A stretch of DNA of 40,142 bases from an uncultured Oscillospiraceae bacterium (GTDB lineage Bacteria > Bacillota > Clostridia > Oscillospirales > Ruminococcaceae): contig CASEAH010000014.1 in the NCBI GenBank assembly GCA_949285935.1, forward strand, positions 1 through 40,142, in the 5' to 3' direction. Position 1 is the first letter of the stretch; each line of letters starts with the position of its first letter. Below are positions 31,437-40,142 of the stretch, piece by piece. The position numbers were made by a program, and so were the translations under genes. The notes beneath the pieces are model-generated. The model had not been told where the DNA came from, made no database searches, and worked only from the letters and a program-made list of their open reading frames with translations.

Positions 31437-32474
31437 ATGAAAAACTCCCACTCTGCGTCCTACGCCGCCGCCGGCGTGGATGTCACCGCCGGCTACCGGG
31501 CTGTGGAGCTGATGAAGGCCCATGTGGCCCGCACCGTCACCGACGGCGTCCTCAGCGGCATCGGCGGCTTCGGCGGACTGTTTGAACTGGATATGACCGG
31601 CCTGACCCGGCCGGTGCTGGTTTCCGGCACCGACGGTGTGGGCACCAAGCTGAAGCTGGCTTTCCTCATGGACAAGCATGACACCGTGGGCATCGACTGC
31701 GTGGCCATGTGTGTCAACGACGTCATCTGCTGCGGCGCCCGGCCTCTTATTTTCCTGGACTACGTGGCGGTGGGCAAGAACGTCCCTGAGCGGGTGGCCC
31801 AGATCGTCTCCGGTGTGGCCGAAGGCTGCGTTCAGGCGGGCTGCGCCCTCATCGGAGGCGAAACTGCCGAAATGCCCGGCTTCTATCCCGCCGACGAGTA
31901 TGACCTGGCAGGCTTTACCGTGGGCGTGGTGGACAAGGCCCGCATTCTGGACAACACCCGGATGAAAGAAGGGGATGCCCTCATCGCCCTGCCCTCCTCC
32001 GGCGTCCACTCCAACGGCTTCTCCCTGGTGCGCAAGGTTTTTGAGGTGGAGAAGGGCGGCCTGGACCGCTACTGCGACGAGCTGGGCCGTACCCTGGGCG
32101 AGGCCCTGCTGGAGCCCACCCGCATCTATGTCAAGCCTGTCCTGGCCCTGCTGGAGCAGGCGGATGTTTCCGCCATCAGCCACATCACCGGCGGCGGCTT
32201 CTATGAGAATATTCCCCGGGCCCTGGCTCCCGGCTTTACCGCCCGCAGCGAAAAGGCCCGGGTCCAGACCCCTCCCCTTTTCGATCTGATCCGCAAGGCC
32301 GGGAACATCCCGGAGCGGGATATGTTCAACACCTTCAATATGGGCGTGGGCATGTGCGTCACCGTGGCTGCTGCCGATGCCGACAAGGCAGTGCGGGTCC
32401 TGCGGGAGCAGGGCGTGGACGCCTACATCTGCGGCGAAGTGGTCCGGGGCGAAGGCGGTGTGGAGCTGTGGTAA
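31437..32474 (+). CDS. purM: AIR synthetase PurM (phosphoribosylformylglycinamidine cyclo-ligase)
   Basis: 345 residues from the ATG at 31437 (GGAGG seven bases upstream; a TTG two codons earlier is not used). PurM closes FGAM to AIR with ATP. Motifs: [14 protein letters not shown] (near 64), [30 protein letters not shown] (near 141), [11 protein letters not shown] and [13 protein letters not shown] (near 242). The family signature DGVGTK and GGETAEMP are intact. The following purN gene overlaps its end by seven bases. Confidence 0.96.
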   Translation: MKNSHSASYAAAGVDVTAGYRAVELMKAHVARTVTDGVLSGIGGFGGLFELDMTGLTRPVLVSGTDGVGTKLKLAFLMDKHDTVGIDCVAMCVNDVICCGARPLIFLDYVAVGKNVPERVAQIVSGVAEGCVQAGCALIGGETAEMPGFYPADEYDLAGFTVGVVDKARILDNTRMKEGDALIALPSSGVHSNGFSLVRKVFEVEKGGLDRYCDELGRTLGEALLEPTRIYVKPVLALLEQADVSAISHITGGGFYENIPRALAPGFTARSEKARVQTPPLFDLIRKAGNIPERDMFNTFNMGVGMCVTVAAADADKAVRVLREQGVDAYICGEVVRGEGGVELW

Positions 32475-33082
32475 GGGTCGCGGTACTGGTGTCGGGAGGC
32501 GGCACCAATCTTCAGGCCATCATTGACGCCAAGGCTGCCGGCAAGATCCCCAGCGCCCAGCTGGCCCTGGTGGTGTCCAGCAAGTACGGCGTCAAGGCTC
32601 TGGACCGGGCCAAGGCGGCGGGGATCCCCTGCTGCGCGGTGCGCCGGGCGGGCTACGCCAGCGGGGAGGATTTTGACGACGCCCTCCTGGCCGTCCTGCA
32701 GGACCATCATATCGACTTTGTGGTGCTGGCGGGCTTTTTGTGCATCCTGGGCCCCAGGATCCTGGAGGCCTACCGGGACCGGATCATCAATGTACATCCC
32801 AGCCTGATCCCTGCCTTCTGCGGGGACGGCTTTTACGGGCTTCGGGTCCATCAGGCCGCTCTGGACCGGGGGGTCAAGGTCACCGGAGCCACCGTCCACC
32901 TGGTCAACGAGATCACCGACGGCGGACGCATCCTTCTCCAGAAGGCGGTGGATATCCGGGAGGACGACACCGCCGAGACCCTCCAGCGGCGGGTGATGGA
33001 GGAGGCGGAGTGGCAGATCCTGCCCCGGGCGCTGGAACTGTGCTGCCGGGAGCTGGCGGACCATGAGAACAAGGAGGAATAA
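32468..33082 (+). CDS. purN: GAR transformylase PurN (10-formyl-THF dependent)
   Basis: 204 residues. It starts at a GTG at 32468 that lies inside the last codons of purM, giving [20 protein letters not shown], the standard PurN beginning; no ATG fits. PurN formylates GAR using 10-formyltetrahydrofolate. Active-site residues: Asn and His in [19 protein letters not shown] (near 100) and Asp in [15 protein letters not shown] (near 135). The ribosome binding site is weak (GGAG two bases before), suggesting translation coupled to purM. Confidence 0.93.
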   Translation: MVRVAVLVSGGGTNLQAIIDAKAAGKIPSAQLALVVSSKYGVKALDRAKAAGIPCCAVRRAGYASGEDFDDALLAVLQDHHIDFVVLAGFLCILGPRILEAYRDRIINVHPSLIPAFCGDGFYGLRVHQAALDRGVKVTGATVHLVNEITDGGRILLQKAVDIREDDTAETLQRRVMEEAEWQILPRALELCCRELADHENKEE

Positions 33083-33085
33083 ACC

Positions 33086-33805
33086 GTGGAAAAAATGGAC
33101 CTGATGGCCCTGCTTCGGGGGAACAGCTACCCCGGCCGGGGCATTGTCATCGGCAAGAGCGCCGACGGCGGCAGCGCCGTGATCGCCTACTTTATCATGG
33201 GCCGCAGCGAGAACAGCCGCAACCGCATCTTTGTGGAGACGGAGGACGGCATCCGCACCGAGGCCTACGACCCCTCCAAGGTCACCGATCCCTCCCTCAT
33301 TATCTATCATCCCGTGCGGGAGCTGGAAAACCTGACCATCGTCACCAACGGCGACCAGACCGACACCATCTGCGACGTAATGGACTGCGGCGGCGAATTT
33401 GAGGAAGCCCTGCGGACCCGGACCTTTGAGCCGGACGGCCCCAACTGGACCCCCCGCATCTCCGGGCTGGTCACCTGGTACCACTGCCGCAAGGACTTTG
33501 AGATGCAGATGTCCATCCTCAAAAGCGCCGACGGCAACGGCGACTACGTCCAGCGTCAGTTCTTTGATTACCCTGGCCTGCCTGCCGGAGAAGGGCGCTT
33601 CCTCCACACCTACAAGTGCGACGGAAACCCCATCCCCTCCTTTGAGGGCGAGCCGGAGCGGGTGGCCCTGGAAGGGGACATCGACGCCTTTGCCGCCCGC
33701 CTGTGGGAGAGCCTCAATGCCGACAACAAGGTATCCCTTTTCGTCCGCTACATAGACCTTGCCACCGGCGAGGCCGATACCCGCATCATCAACAAGCATT
33801 GCTGA
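33086..33805 (+). CDS. PurO-type IMP cyclohydrolase
   Basis: 239 residues from a GTG at 33086 with AAGGAGG eight bases upstream. It resembles the archaeal PurO family (PF07826), an NTN-fold IMP cyclohydrolase unrelated to the PurH N-terminal domain: GNSYPGRGIVIGKSADGGSA, AYFIMGRSENSRNRIFV, DPSLIIYHPVRELENLTIVT, NGDQTDTICD and FEPDGPNWTPRISGL. It would catalyse the last step, FAICAR to IMP. It lies directly between purN and the AICAR transformylase gene, which lacks its own cyclohydrolase domain, so the pair replaces bifunctional PurH. Recognition is from motif memory; the context makes it convincing. Confidence 0.85.
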   Translation: MEKMDLMALLRGNSYPGRGIVIGKSADGGSAVIAYFIMGRSENSRNRIFVETEDGIRTEAYDPSKVTDPSLIIYHPVRELENLTIVTNGDQTDTICDVMDCGGEFEEALRTRTFEPDGPNWTPRISGLVTWYHCRKDFEMQMSILKSADGNGDYVQRQFFDYPGLPAGEGRFLHTYKCDGNPIPSFEGEPERVALEGDIDAFAARLWESLNADNKVSLFVRYIDLATGEADTRIINKHC

Positions 33806-33856
33806 AGGCGGGAGCGGGCCTGACCCCTCCCCCTTCCCCTTGAAAGGAGTGTTCCC

Positions 33857-35032
33857 ATGGCTACCCAACTGGAACTGAAATATGGCTGCAACCCCAATCA
33901 GAAGCCTTCCCGGATCTTTATGCAGGAGGGCCAGCTTCCCCTTGAGGTCCTTAACGGCCGTCCCGGCTACATCAACTTCCTGGACGCCCTCAACAGCTGG
34001 CAGCTGGTGAAGGAGCTGAAGGCGGCCACCGGCCTGCCCGCCGCCGCTTCCTTCAAGCATGTAAGCCCCGCCGGCGCCGCCGTGGGCCTGTCTCTCAGCG
34101 ACACCCTGCGGAAGATCTATTTTACCGGCGACGGGGAGCTGTCCCCTCTGGCCTGCGCCTATGCCCGGGCCCGGGGCGCCGACCGCATGTCCTCCTTCGG
34201 GGACTGGATCGCCCTTTCCGACGTCTGCGATCTGCCCACCGCCCGTCTCATCCAGCATGAGGTGTCGGACGGCATCATTGCCCCCGGCTATGACGACGAC
34301 GCTTTGGAGGTGCTCAAATCCAAGCGCAAGGGGGGCTACAACATCGTCAGGATCGACCCCGACTATGTTCCCGCTCCGGTGGAGCACAAGGATGTGTTTG
34401 GCATTACCTTTGAGCAGGGCCGCAACGAACTGAAGATCGATGCCGGGCTGCTGGAAAACGTGGTCACCGTCAACAAGGAGATCCCGGAAAGCGCCAAGAT
34501 CGACCTGGTGCTGGCCCTCATTGCCCTGAACTACACCCAGTCCAACTCGGTCTGCTACGCCAAGGACGGCCAGGTCATCGGCGTGGGCGCCGGACAGCAG
34601 TCCCGGATCCACTGCACCCGCCTGGCGGGCAACAAGGCAGATATCTGGTGGCTGCGGCAGCATCCCAAGGTGCTGGCCCTGCCCTTCCGGGAGGACATCT
34701 CCCGCCCCAACCGGGACAACGCCATCGACGTCTATATCTCCGACCAGAGCGAAGATGTACTGGGAGAGGACGTCTGGGCCGAGACCTTCTCCACCCGGCC
34801 GGAGCCCCTGACCCCGGAGGAGAAGCGGGAGTGGCTGGAAAAGCTGGACGGGGTTTCCCTGGGCAGCGACGCCTTCTTCCCCTTTGGCGACAACATTGAG
34901 CGGGCCCGCCGCAGCGGCGTGCGGTATGTGGCCGAGCCGGGCGGCTCCATCCGGGACGATCAGGTCATTGCCACCTGCGACAAGTACGGCATGGCCATGG
35001 CCTTCACCGGCATCCGCCTGTTCCATCACTGA
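33857..35032 (+). CDS. purH: AICAR transformylase (PurH C-terminal domain only)
   Basis: 391 residues corresponding to the AICARFT part of PurH, with no MGS-like cyclohydrolase domain. It starts MATQLELKYGCNPNQKPSRI and has FKHVSPAGAAVG (the catalytic Lys-His pair KH, near 66), SFGDWIALSD, NYTQSNSVCYAKDGQVIGV, GAGQQSRIHCTRLAG, SDAFFPFGDNIERARR and PGGSIRDDQVIATCDKYG. It transfers a formyl group from 10-formyl-THF to AICAR giving FAICAR. The ATG follows GAAAGGAG. A typical full PurH is about 515 residues, so this one is the stand-alone form known in Clostridia. Confidence 0.94.
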   Translation: MATQLELKYGCNPNQKPSRIFMQEGQLPLEVLNGRPGYINFLDALNSWQLVKELKAATGLPAAASFKHVSPAGAAVGLSLSDTLRKIYFTGDGELSPLACAYARARGADRMSSFGDWIALSDVCDLPTARLIQHEVSDGIIAPGYDDDALEVLKSKRKGGYNIVRIDPDYVPAPVEHKDVFGITFEQGRNELKIDAGLLENVVTVNKEIPESAKIDLVLALIALNYTQSNSVCYAKDGQVIGVGAGQQSRIHCTRLAGNKADIWWLRQHPKVLALPFREDISRPNRDNAIDVYISDQSEDVLGEDVWAETFSTRPEPLTPEEKREWLEKLDGVSLGSDAFFPFGDNIERARRSGVRYVAEPGGSIRDDQVIATCDKYGMAMAFTGIRLFHH

Positions 35033-35131
35033 GAAAGACGCTCCCCGGGAGCAGGACGCTGGCCGCCCAAGGAGGCGGCAGACCGGCCCCGGGGAGGACA
35101 GTATGACTGTTTGACCGGGAGGAAACTCTGT

Positions 35132-36418
35132 ATGAAGCTTCTGGTAGTAGGCGGAGGCGGCCGTGAACACGCCATCATCCGCAAACTGAAAGAAAACCCC
35201 ACTGTTACCGAGATCCACGCCCTGCCGGGCAACGGCGGCATCGCTCAGGACGCTGTCTGCGCCCCCATTGCCGCCACCGATATCCCCGGTGTGGTGGCCT
35301 ATGCCCGGGAGCATGCCATTGACTTTGCCGTGGTGGCTCCTGACGATCCCCTTTGCCTGGGCATGGTGGACGCCCTGGCCGAAGCGGGCATCCCCGCCTT
35401 TGGCCCGGACAAGAAGGCCGCCATCATCGAGGGCAGCAAGGTCTTTTCCAAGGACCTGATGAAAAAGTACGGCATCCCCACAGCGGATTACCGGGTTTTT
35501 GACGACCCGGCCAAGGCCCTGGCCTATGTGGAGGAAGAGGCTCCGGTGCCCCTGGTAGTCAAGGCCGACGGCCTGGCGCTGGGCAAGGGCGTTCTCATCT
35601 GCGCCACCCGGGAGGATGCCCGTCAGGCGATCCATGAGATCATGGAGGACAAGGTCTTCGGCCAAAGCGGCAGCCGGGTGGTCATTGAGGAGTTCCTCAC
35701 CGGCCCGGAGGTGTCCGTCCTCAGCTTCACCGATGGGGAAACGGTAGTGCCCATGGTGTCCTCCATGGACCACAAGCGGGCCCTGGACGGCGACAAGGGC
35801 CTGAACACCGGAGGTATGGGCACGGTGGCCCCCAACCCCTATTACACCCCCCAGGTGGCCCGGGAATGCATGGAGACCATCTTCCTGCCCACCATCCGGG
35901 CCATGAAGGCCGAGGGCCGTCCCTTCCGGGGCTGCCTCTATTTCGGCCTGATGCTTACCCCCAAGGGCCCCCGGGTCATTGAGTATAACTGCCGCTTCGG
36001 CGACCCCGAGACCCAGGTGGTGCTTCCCCTGCTCAAGAGTGATCTCCTCACCATCATGGAAGCCACTGTCAAGGGCACCCTGGCCCAGACTCCGGTGGAG
36101 TGGAGCGACGGCAGTGCCTGCTGCGTCATCCTGGCCAGCGGCGGATACCCCCAGTCCTACCCCAAGGGGCTGCCCATTTCCGGGCTGGAAAAAGGCCAGA
36201 TCCCCGGGTGTGACGCCACCGTCTACCACGCCGGCACCAAGGTCCGGGAGGACGGCGCCCTGGTTACTTCCGGCGGGCGGGTACTGGGCGTCACCGCCAC
36301 CGCACCCACCCTGCGGGAGGCAGTGGACAAGGCCTATGCCGCCAGCGACCGGATCACCTTTGAAGGGGTCCACCGCCGCAGCGACATCGGCGCCCGGGCG
36401 CTGGCCGCCCTGGGCTGA
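35132..36418 (+). CDS. purD: GAR synthetase PurD
   Basis: 428 residues from the ATG at 35132 with GGGAGG nine bases upstream; the frame opens at a TTG seven codons earlier that overlaps the ribosome binding site. PurD ligates phosphoribosylamine and glycine to GAR with ATP. ATP-grasp motifs: LLVVGGGGREHAI at the start, VVKADGLALGKGVLI (near 148), MDHKRALDGDKGLNTGGMGT, and YFGLMLTPKGPRVIEYNCRF followed by GDPETQ. The 3' neighbour is purL, 83 bases away. Phosphoribosylamine from PurF is unstable, so co-production of PurF and PurD is sensible. Confidence 0.96.
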   Translation: MKLLVVGGGGREHAIIRKLKENPTVTEIHALPGNGGIAQDAVCAPIAATDIPGVVAYAREHAIDFAVVAPDDPLCLGMVDALAEAGIPAFGPDKKAAIIEGSKVFSKDLMKKYGIPTADYRVFDDPAKALAYVEEEAPVPLVVKADGLALGKGVLICATREDARQAIHEIMEDKVFGQSGSRVVIEEFLTGPEVSVLSFTDGETVVPMVSSMDHKRALDGDKGLNTGGMGTVAPNPYYTPQVARECMETIFLPTIRAMKAEGRPFRGCLYFGLMLTPKGPRVIEYNCRFGDPETQVVLPLLKSDLLTIMEATVKGTLAQTPVEWSDGSACCVILASGGYPQSYPKGLPISGLEKGQIPGCDATVYHAGTKVREDGALVTSGGRVLGVTATAPTLREAVDKAYAASDRITFEGVHRRSDIGARALAALG

Positions 36419-36501
36419 AAGCAGGACGGAGCGCCCTGTTCCTGGCTTTTGCCGGCGGAGCGCCATTCCTGACACAACTCAGTAAGATTGGGAGAGAAAC
36501 C

Positions 36502-39500
36502 ATGTCTGTTTTCAGAATCTATGTGGAAAAACGTAAGCCCTACGACGTGGAAGCCATGGGCTTCCTGACGGAGATCCGGGATCTGCTGGGCATTACCGGA
36601 GTCACCGGCCTGCGCCTGCTCAACCGCTACGATGTGGAGGGCATGGACGAAGACCTGTTCCGCCGGTGTCTGCCCATTGTCTTTTCCGAGCCGCAGCTGG
36701 ACGTGACCTGGGACACCCTGCCCCAGGGCGCCGATGCGGTTTTTGCCACCGAGTACCTGCCCGGCCAGTTTGACCAGCGGGCCGATTCCTGTGCCGAGTG
36801 CATCCAGCTGGTCTCCCAGGGGGAGCGCCCCCTGGTGCGCACCGCCCGGGTGTTCCTCCTTTCCGGCTCGGTTTCCCCCGAGGAGCTGGCCCGGATCAAA
36901 AAGTATTTCATCAACCCCGTGGAGAGCCGGGAGGCGGATCTGGCGGAGAAGTCCACCCTGGCGGTGGAATATCCCGTCCCCGATCATGTGGAGACCCTGG
37001 AGGGCTTTACCGCCCTGGACCGGGCGGGCCTGGAGGCCTTTGTGGCCCGGTACGGCCTGGCCATGGATGTGGATGACGCCGCTTTCTGCCAGGAGTATTT
37101 CCGCTCCGAGGGGCGCAACCCCACCATTACCGAGGTGCGGATGATCGACACCTATTGGTCGGACCACTGCCGCCATACCACCTTCGGCACCATTCTGGAC
37201 CATGCGGAGATTGCTGACAGCGACGTCCGCCGGGCCTATGACCGGTATCTGGACCTGCGCCGGGAGCTGGGCCGGGAGGGCAAACCCATCACCCTGATGG
37301 ATATGGCCACCATCGGCGCCCGGTACCTGAAGCACCAGGGCCTGCTGGAGAATCTGGACCAGTCGGAGGAAATCAACGCCTGCTCCATCCACATCACGGT
37401 GGACAACGGCGGCCGGGATGAGGACTGGCTGCTGATGTTCAAGAACGAGACCCACAACCACCCCACCGAGATCGAGCCCTTTGGTGGGGCCGCCACCTGC
37501 ATCGGCGGCGCCATCCGGGATCCCCTCTCCGGGCGGAGTTATGTGTATCAGGCCATGCGTGTCACCGGCGCCGCAGATCCCCTGCGCCCGGTGGAGGACA
37601 CCATGCCCGGCAAGCTTCCCCAGAGGAAGCTGGTGACCACCGCCGCCGCGGGCTACAGCTCCTACGGCAACCAGATCGGCCTTGCCACCGGCCAGGTGGA
37701 TGAGCTGTACCATCCCGGCTATGCCGCCAAACGGATGGAGATCGGCGCGGTGGTGGGCGCGGCTCCCGCTGCCAACGTCCGCCGGGAGCGGCCCCAGCCC
37801 GGAGACGTCATTGTGCTGCTGGGCGGCCGTACCGGCCGTGACGGCTGCGGCGGCGCCACCGGTTCTTCCAAGGCCCACGGTCTCCAGAGCCTGGAGACCT
37901 GCGGCGCCGAGGTGCAGAAGGGCAACGCCCCTGTGGAACGGAAGCTTCAGCGGCTGTTCCGCAATCCCCAGGTCACCCGCCTGATCAAGCGGTGCAACGA
38001 CTTTGGCGCCGGCGGCGTTTCGGTAGCCATCGGCGAGCTGGCGGACGGCCTGGCCATCGACCTGGACGCCGTGCCCAAAAAATATGACGGCCTGGACGGC
38101 ACCGAGCTGGCCATCTCCGAGAGCCAGGAGCGGATGGCCGTGGTGCTGGATGCCGGGGATCTGGATACCTTCCTGGAAAAAGCCGGGGAGGAGAACCTGG
38201 AAGCCACTCTGGTGGCCCGGGTCACGGAGGAGCCCCGTCTGCGGATGACCTGGAAAGGCCGCACCATTGTGGATATTTCCCGGGAATTCCTCAACTCCAA
38301 CGGTGCGGAAAAGCACGCCTCGGTGGCGGTGCCTGCCGCCCGGGTGGAGGACCGCTCTCCCGTCCGGGGCAGCACCCTGGAGGAGAAGTTCCGCAGCCTG
38401 ATGACCGACCTGAACACCTGCTCCCGCAAGGGGCTTTGCGAGCGGTTTGACAGCACCATCGGCGCGGCTACGGTGCTGATGCCCTTTGGCGGCCGCACCC
38501 AGCTGACCCCCGCTCAGGCCATGGCCGCCAAGCTGCCGGTGGAGGGCGAGACCACCACCTGCTCCGGTATGGCCTGGGGCTTCAACCCCTTCCTTTCGGA
38601 GCAGAGCCCCTACCACGGCGCCTACCTGGCAGTGGTGGAGAGCGTTTCCCGGCTGGTAGCCTCCGGCTTCAGCCGCAAGGATACCTACCTTACCTTCCAG
38701 GAATACTTTGAGCGGCTGCGCACCCAGCCCCAGCGCTGGGGCAAGCCCTTTGCCGCCCTGCTGGGAGCTCTCAGCGCCCAACTGGACCTGGGGATCGCCG
38801 CCATCGGCGGCAAGGACAGCATGTCCGGCAGCTTTGAGGATCTGGATGTGCCCCCCACCCTGGTGTCCTTCGCCGTGGCTCCCGGCAAGACCGACCGGGT
38901 CCTTTCCCCCGAGTTCAAGAAAGCCGGCAGCCGTCTGGCCCTTCTTTCCGCCGACCCCTTTGATTCCAAAGCTTGCCTGGCCCTGCTGGACCAGGTGGAA
39001 GAGCTGATCCGGGAGGGCAAGGTACTGGCCGCCGCAGTCCCCGGCCATGGCGGCGTGGCCGAAGCCCTCTTCAAGATGGGAGCGGGCAACCGCCTGGGCG
39101 TGGAAATCGATCCTTCCTTTGATGAGAAGAAGCTCTTTGGCTGGCAGTACGGCAGCTTTGTGCTGGAGCTGGCCGACGGCGCCGACGCAGGCGTCCTCCT
39201 GGGCCGCACCACCGATGCCTATACCTTCTCCGCCGGCGGCGAGACGGTGGATCTGGCGGGTGTACGGGAAGCCTGGGAGAGCAAGCTGGAACCGGTTCTT
39301 CCCTATCGCTCGGCCCCCGGCAGCCAGACCGCTCCGGTGGAAACCGTGACCTTTGCCGCCGCCAGCCGCAAGGCCCCCAAGGTGGGGATTGCCCGGCCCA
39401 AGGCCCTGATCCCCGTCTTCCCCGGCACCAACTGCGAGTATGACACCGCCCGGGCGCTGCGCCGGGCAGGAGCCGACCCGGAGATCATGGTGCTGCGCAA

Positions 39501-40142
39501 CCTGACTCCCGGCGATGTGGCGGAAAGTATCCGCCGGATGGAGCAGCTGATGGGTCAGAGCCAGATCGTGGTCATTCCCGGCGGCTTTTCCGGCGGCGAC
39601 GAGCCGGACGGCTCCGGCAAGTTCATCACCGCATTTTTCCGCAATCCCCGGATCACCCAGGCGGTCCATACCCTGCTGGACAGCCGTGACGGCCTGATGC
39701 TGGGCATCTGCAACGGCTTCCAGGCCCTCATCAAGCTGGGCCTGGTGCCCTATGGCCGGATCATTGACACCGACCAAAGCTGCCCCACCCTCACGTTCAA
39801 CACCATCGGCCGCCACCAGAGTATGCTGGTGCGCACCCGGGTGGCCTCCAACCTCAGCCCCTGGCTGTCCCGGTGCTCTGCCGGAGACGTCCACACGGTG
39901 GCGATTTCCCACGGAGAGGGCCGCTTTGTGGCTCCTCAGGAACTGATCGCCCAGCTGGCTGCCGCCGGTCAGGTAGCAACCCAGTATGTGGATCTGGAAG
40001 GCAATCCCACCATGGATCTGCGGCATAATCCCAACGGCTCCCTGTGGGCCATTGAGGGCATCACCTCTCCCGACGGCCGCGTCCTGGGCAAAATGGGCCA
40101 CAGCGAGCGCAGCGGCAACGATCTGTACAAAAATGTGGAGGG
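36502..40142 (+). CDS. purL: FGAM synthetase PurL, large single-chain form (3' end cut off by window)
   Basis: 1,213 residues to the window edge with no stop, so only about 20-50 residues of the roughly 1,250-residue protein are missing. It converts FGAR, glutamine and ATP to FGAM. Layout: N-terminal PurS-like region (1-150), linker with TYWSDHCRHTTF (near 214), two AIRS-like halves with FKNETHNHPTEIEPFGGAAT and GGRTGRDGCGGATGSSK, then GGKDSMSG, and a C-terminal glutaminase with PGTNCEYDTARAL, nucleophile Cys in LGICNGFQAL and the His in ISHGEGRF. So unlike PurF this protein keeps a complete glutaminase. The ATG follows GGGAGAGAAACC. The plus-strand frame is uninterrupted. Confidence 0.95.
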   Translation, partial: MSVFRIYVEKRKPYDVEAMGFLTEIRDLLGITGVTGLRLLNRYDVEGMDEDLFRRCLPIVFSEPQLDVTWDTLPQGADAVFATEYLPGQFDQRADSCAECIQLVSQGERPLVRTARVFLLSGSVSPEELARIKKYFINPVESREADLAEKSTLAVEYPVPDHVETLEGFTALDRAGLEAFVARYGLAMDVDDAAFCQEYFRSEGRNPTITEVRMIDTYWSDHCRHTTFGTILDHAEIADSDVRRAYDRYLDLRRELGREGKPITLMDMATIGARYLKHQGLLENLDQSEEINACSIHITVDNGGRDEDWLLMFKNETHNHPTEIEPFGGAATCIGGAIRDPLSGRSYVYQAMRVTGAADPLRPVEDTMPGKLPQRKLVTTAAAGYSSYGNQIGLATGQVDELYHPGYAAKRMEIGAVVGAAPAANVRRERPQPGDVIVLLGGRTGRDGCGGATGSSKAHGLQSLETCGAEVQKGNAPVERKLQRLFRNPQVTRLIKRCNDFGAGGVSVAIGELADGLAIDLDAVPKKYDGLDGTELAISESQERMAVVLDAGDLDTFLEKAGEENLEATLVARVTEEPRLRMTWKGRTIVDISREFLNSNGAEKHASVAVPAARVEDRSPVRGSTLEEKFRSLMTDLNTCSRKGLCERFDSTIGAATVLMPFGGRTQLTPAQAMAAKLPVEGETTTCSGMAWGFNPFLSEQSPYHGAYLAVVESVSRLVASGFSRKDTYLTFQEYFERLRTQPQRWGKPFAALLGALSAQLDLGIAAIGGKDSMSGSFEDLDVPPTLVSFAVAPGKTDRVLSPEFKKAGSRLALLSADPFDSKACLALLDQVEELIREGKVLAAAVPGHGGVAEALFKMGAGNRLGVEIDPSFDEKKLFGWQYGSFVLELADGADAGVLLGRTTDAYTFSAGGETVDLAGVREAWESKLEPVLPYRSAPGSQTAPVETVTFAAASRKAPKVGIARPKALIPVFPGTNCEYDTARALRRAGADPEIMVLRNLTPGDVAESIRRMEQLMGQSQIVVIPGGFSGGDEPDGSGKFITAFFRNPRITQAVHTLLDSRDGLMLGICNGFQALIKLGLVPYGRIIDTDQSCPTLTFNTIGRHQSMLVRTRVASNLSPWLSRCSAGDVHTVAISHGEGRFVAPQELIAQLAAAGQVATQYVDLEGNPTMDLRHNPNGSLWAIEGITSPDGRVLGKMGHSERSGNDLYKNVE

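Noticed and set aside
32423-36475. A 1,350-residue open frame on the minus strand
   Set aside because: It lies antisense across purN, purO-like, purH and purD, is Gly/Val/Asp-rich text without recognisable motifs and has no ribosome binding site; an antisense shadow of GC-rich genes.
36334-40101. A 1,255-residue open frame on the minus strand
   Set aside because: Antisense shadow of purL, whose plus-strand frame has all FGAM synthetase motifs and a good start.
1-40142. CRISPR arrays, tRNA or rRNA genes, insertion sequences, phage or defence genes
   Set aside because: Looked for on both strands; no short regularly spaced repeats, cloverleaf, transposase or defence protein motif was seen.

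Overview
The window is about 40 kb of GC-rich (roughly 60 %), densely coding DNA that reads like a low-GC-phylum but high-GC member of the Clostridia, most likely Oscillospiraceae/Ruminococcaceae (Gemmiger-, Subdoligranulum- or Faecalibacterium-like). This is inferred from Clostridia-type proteins (SpoIIQ-like M23 protein, GH25 lysozyme, MacAB-like exporter with a lipoprotein, a split PurH pathway with a PurO-type cyclohydrolase), strong AAGGAGG-type ribosome binding sites and sigma-A promoters. I see no rRNA, tRNA, CRISPR array, insertion sequence or phage gene.

Layout. 1-1665 (+): end of trkA and complete trkH, a potassium uptake pair closed by a strong terminator. 1942-5306 (-): EamA transporter, CdaR-type regulator and glycerate kinase form one operon with a good promoter at 5352-5380. 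5456-6823 (-): secreted CAP-domain protein. 6824-7463: non-coding stretch with three diverged ~100-bp repeats. 7464-8936 (-): tadA and a CPBP membrane protease. 9015-10541 (-): a sodium-pump decarboxylase beta subunit and a 46-residue membrane peptide downstream of what looks like a manganese-sensing yybP-ykoY riboswitch with its own terminator. 10594-12242: an ArsR-family repressor divergent from a TauE/SafE transporter encoded as two overlapping half-genes, with a near-perfect palindromic operator between them. 12289-16819 (+): SpoIIQ-like M23 protein, an unrecognised 186-residue protein, a 47-residue membrane peptide, a GH25 lysozyme and a metallophosphoesterase, mostly separated by terminators and new promoters.

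17249-20744 (-): GNAT acetyltransferase, nagA, a PHP phosphoesterase, with two unusually large non-coding gaps (19112-19871 and 20745-21447); the first contains a 206-bp tandem duplication, the second ends in a plus-strand terminator that has no plus-strand gene. 21448-25766 (-): four-gene MacAB-type export operon (adaptor, permease, lipoprotein, ATPase). 25955-27893 (-): small coiled-coil membrane protein and an MscS channel, separated by an almost identical 128-bp direct repeat.

28068-40142 (+): de novo purine operon purE-purC-purF-purM-purN-purO-like-purH(AICARFT)-purD-purL, with a ~280-nt structured leader. It covers most steps from PRPP to IMP (purB and purK are not here). Two features are unusual: the PurF homologue lacks the catalytic N-terminal cysteine of its glutaminase domain, and the bifunctional PurH is replaced by two separate proteins. 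PurL runs off the right edge only a few dozen residues before its expected end.
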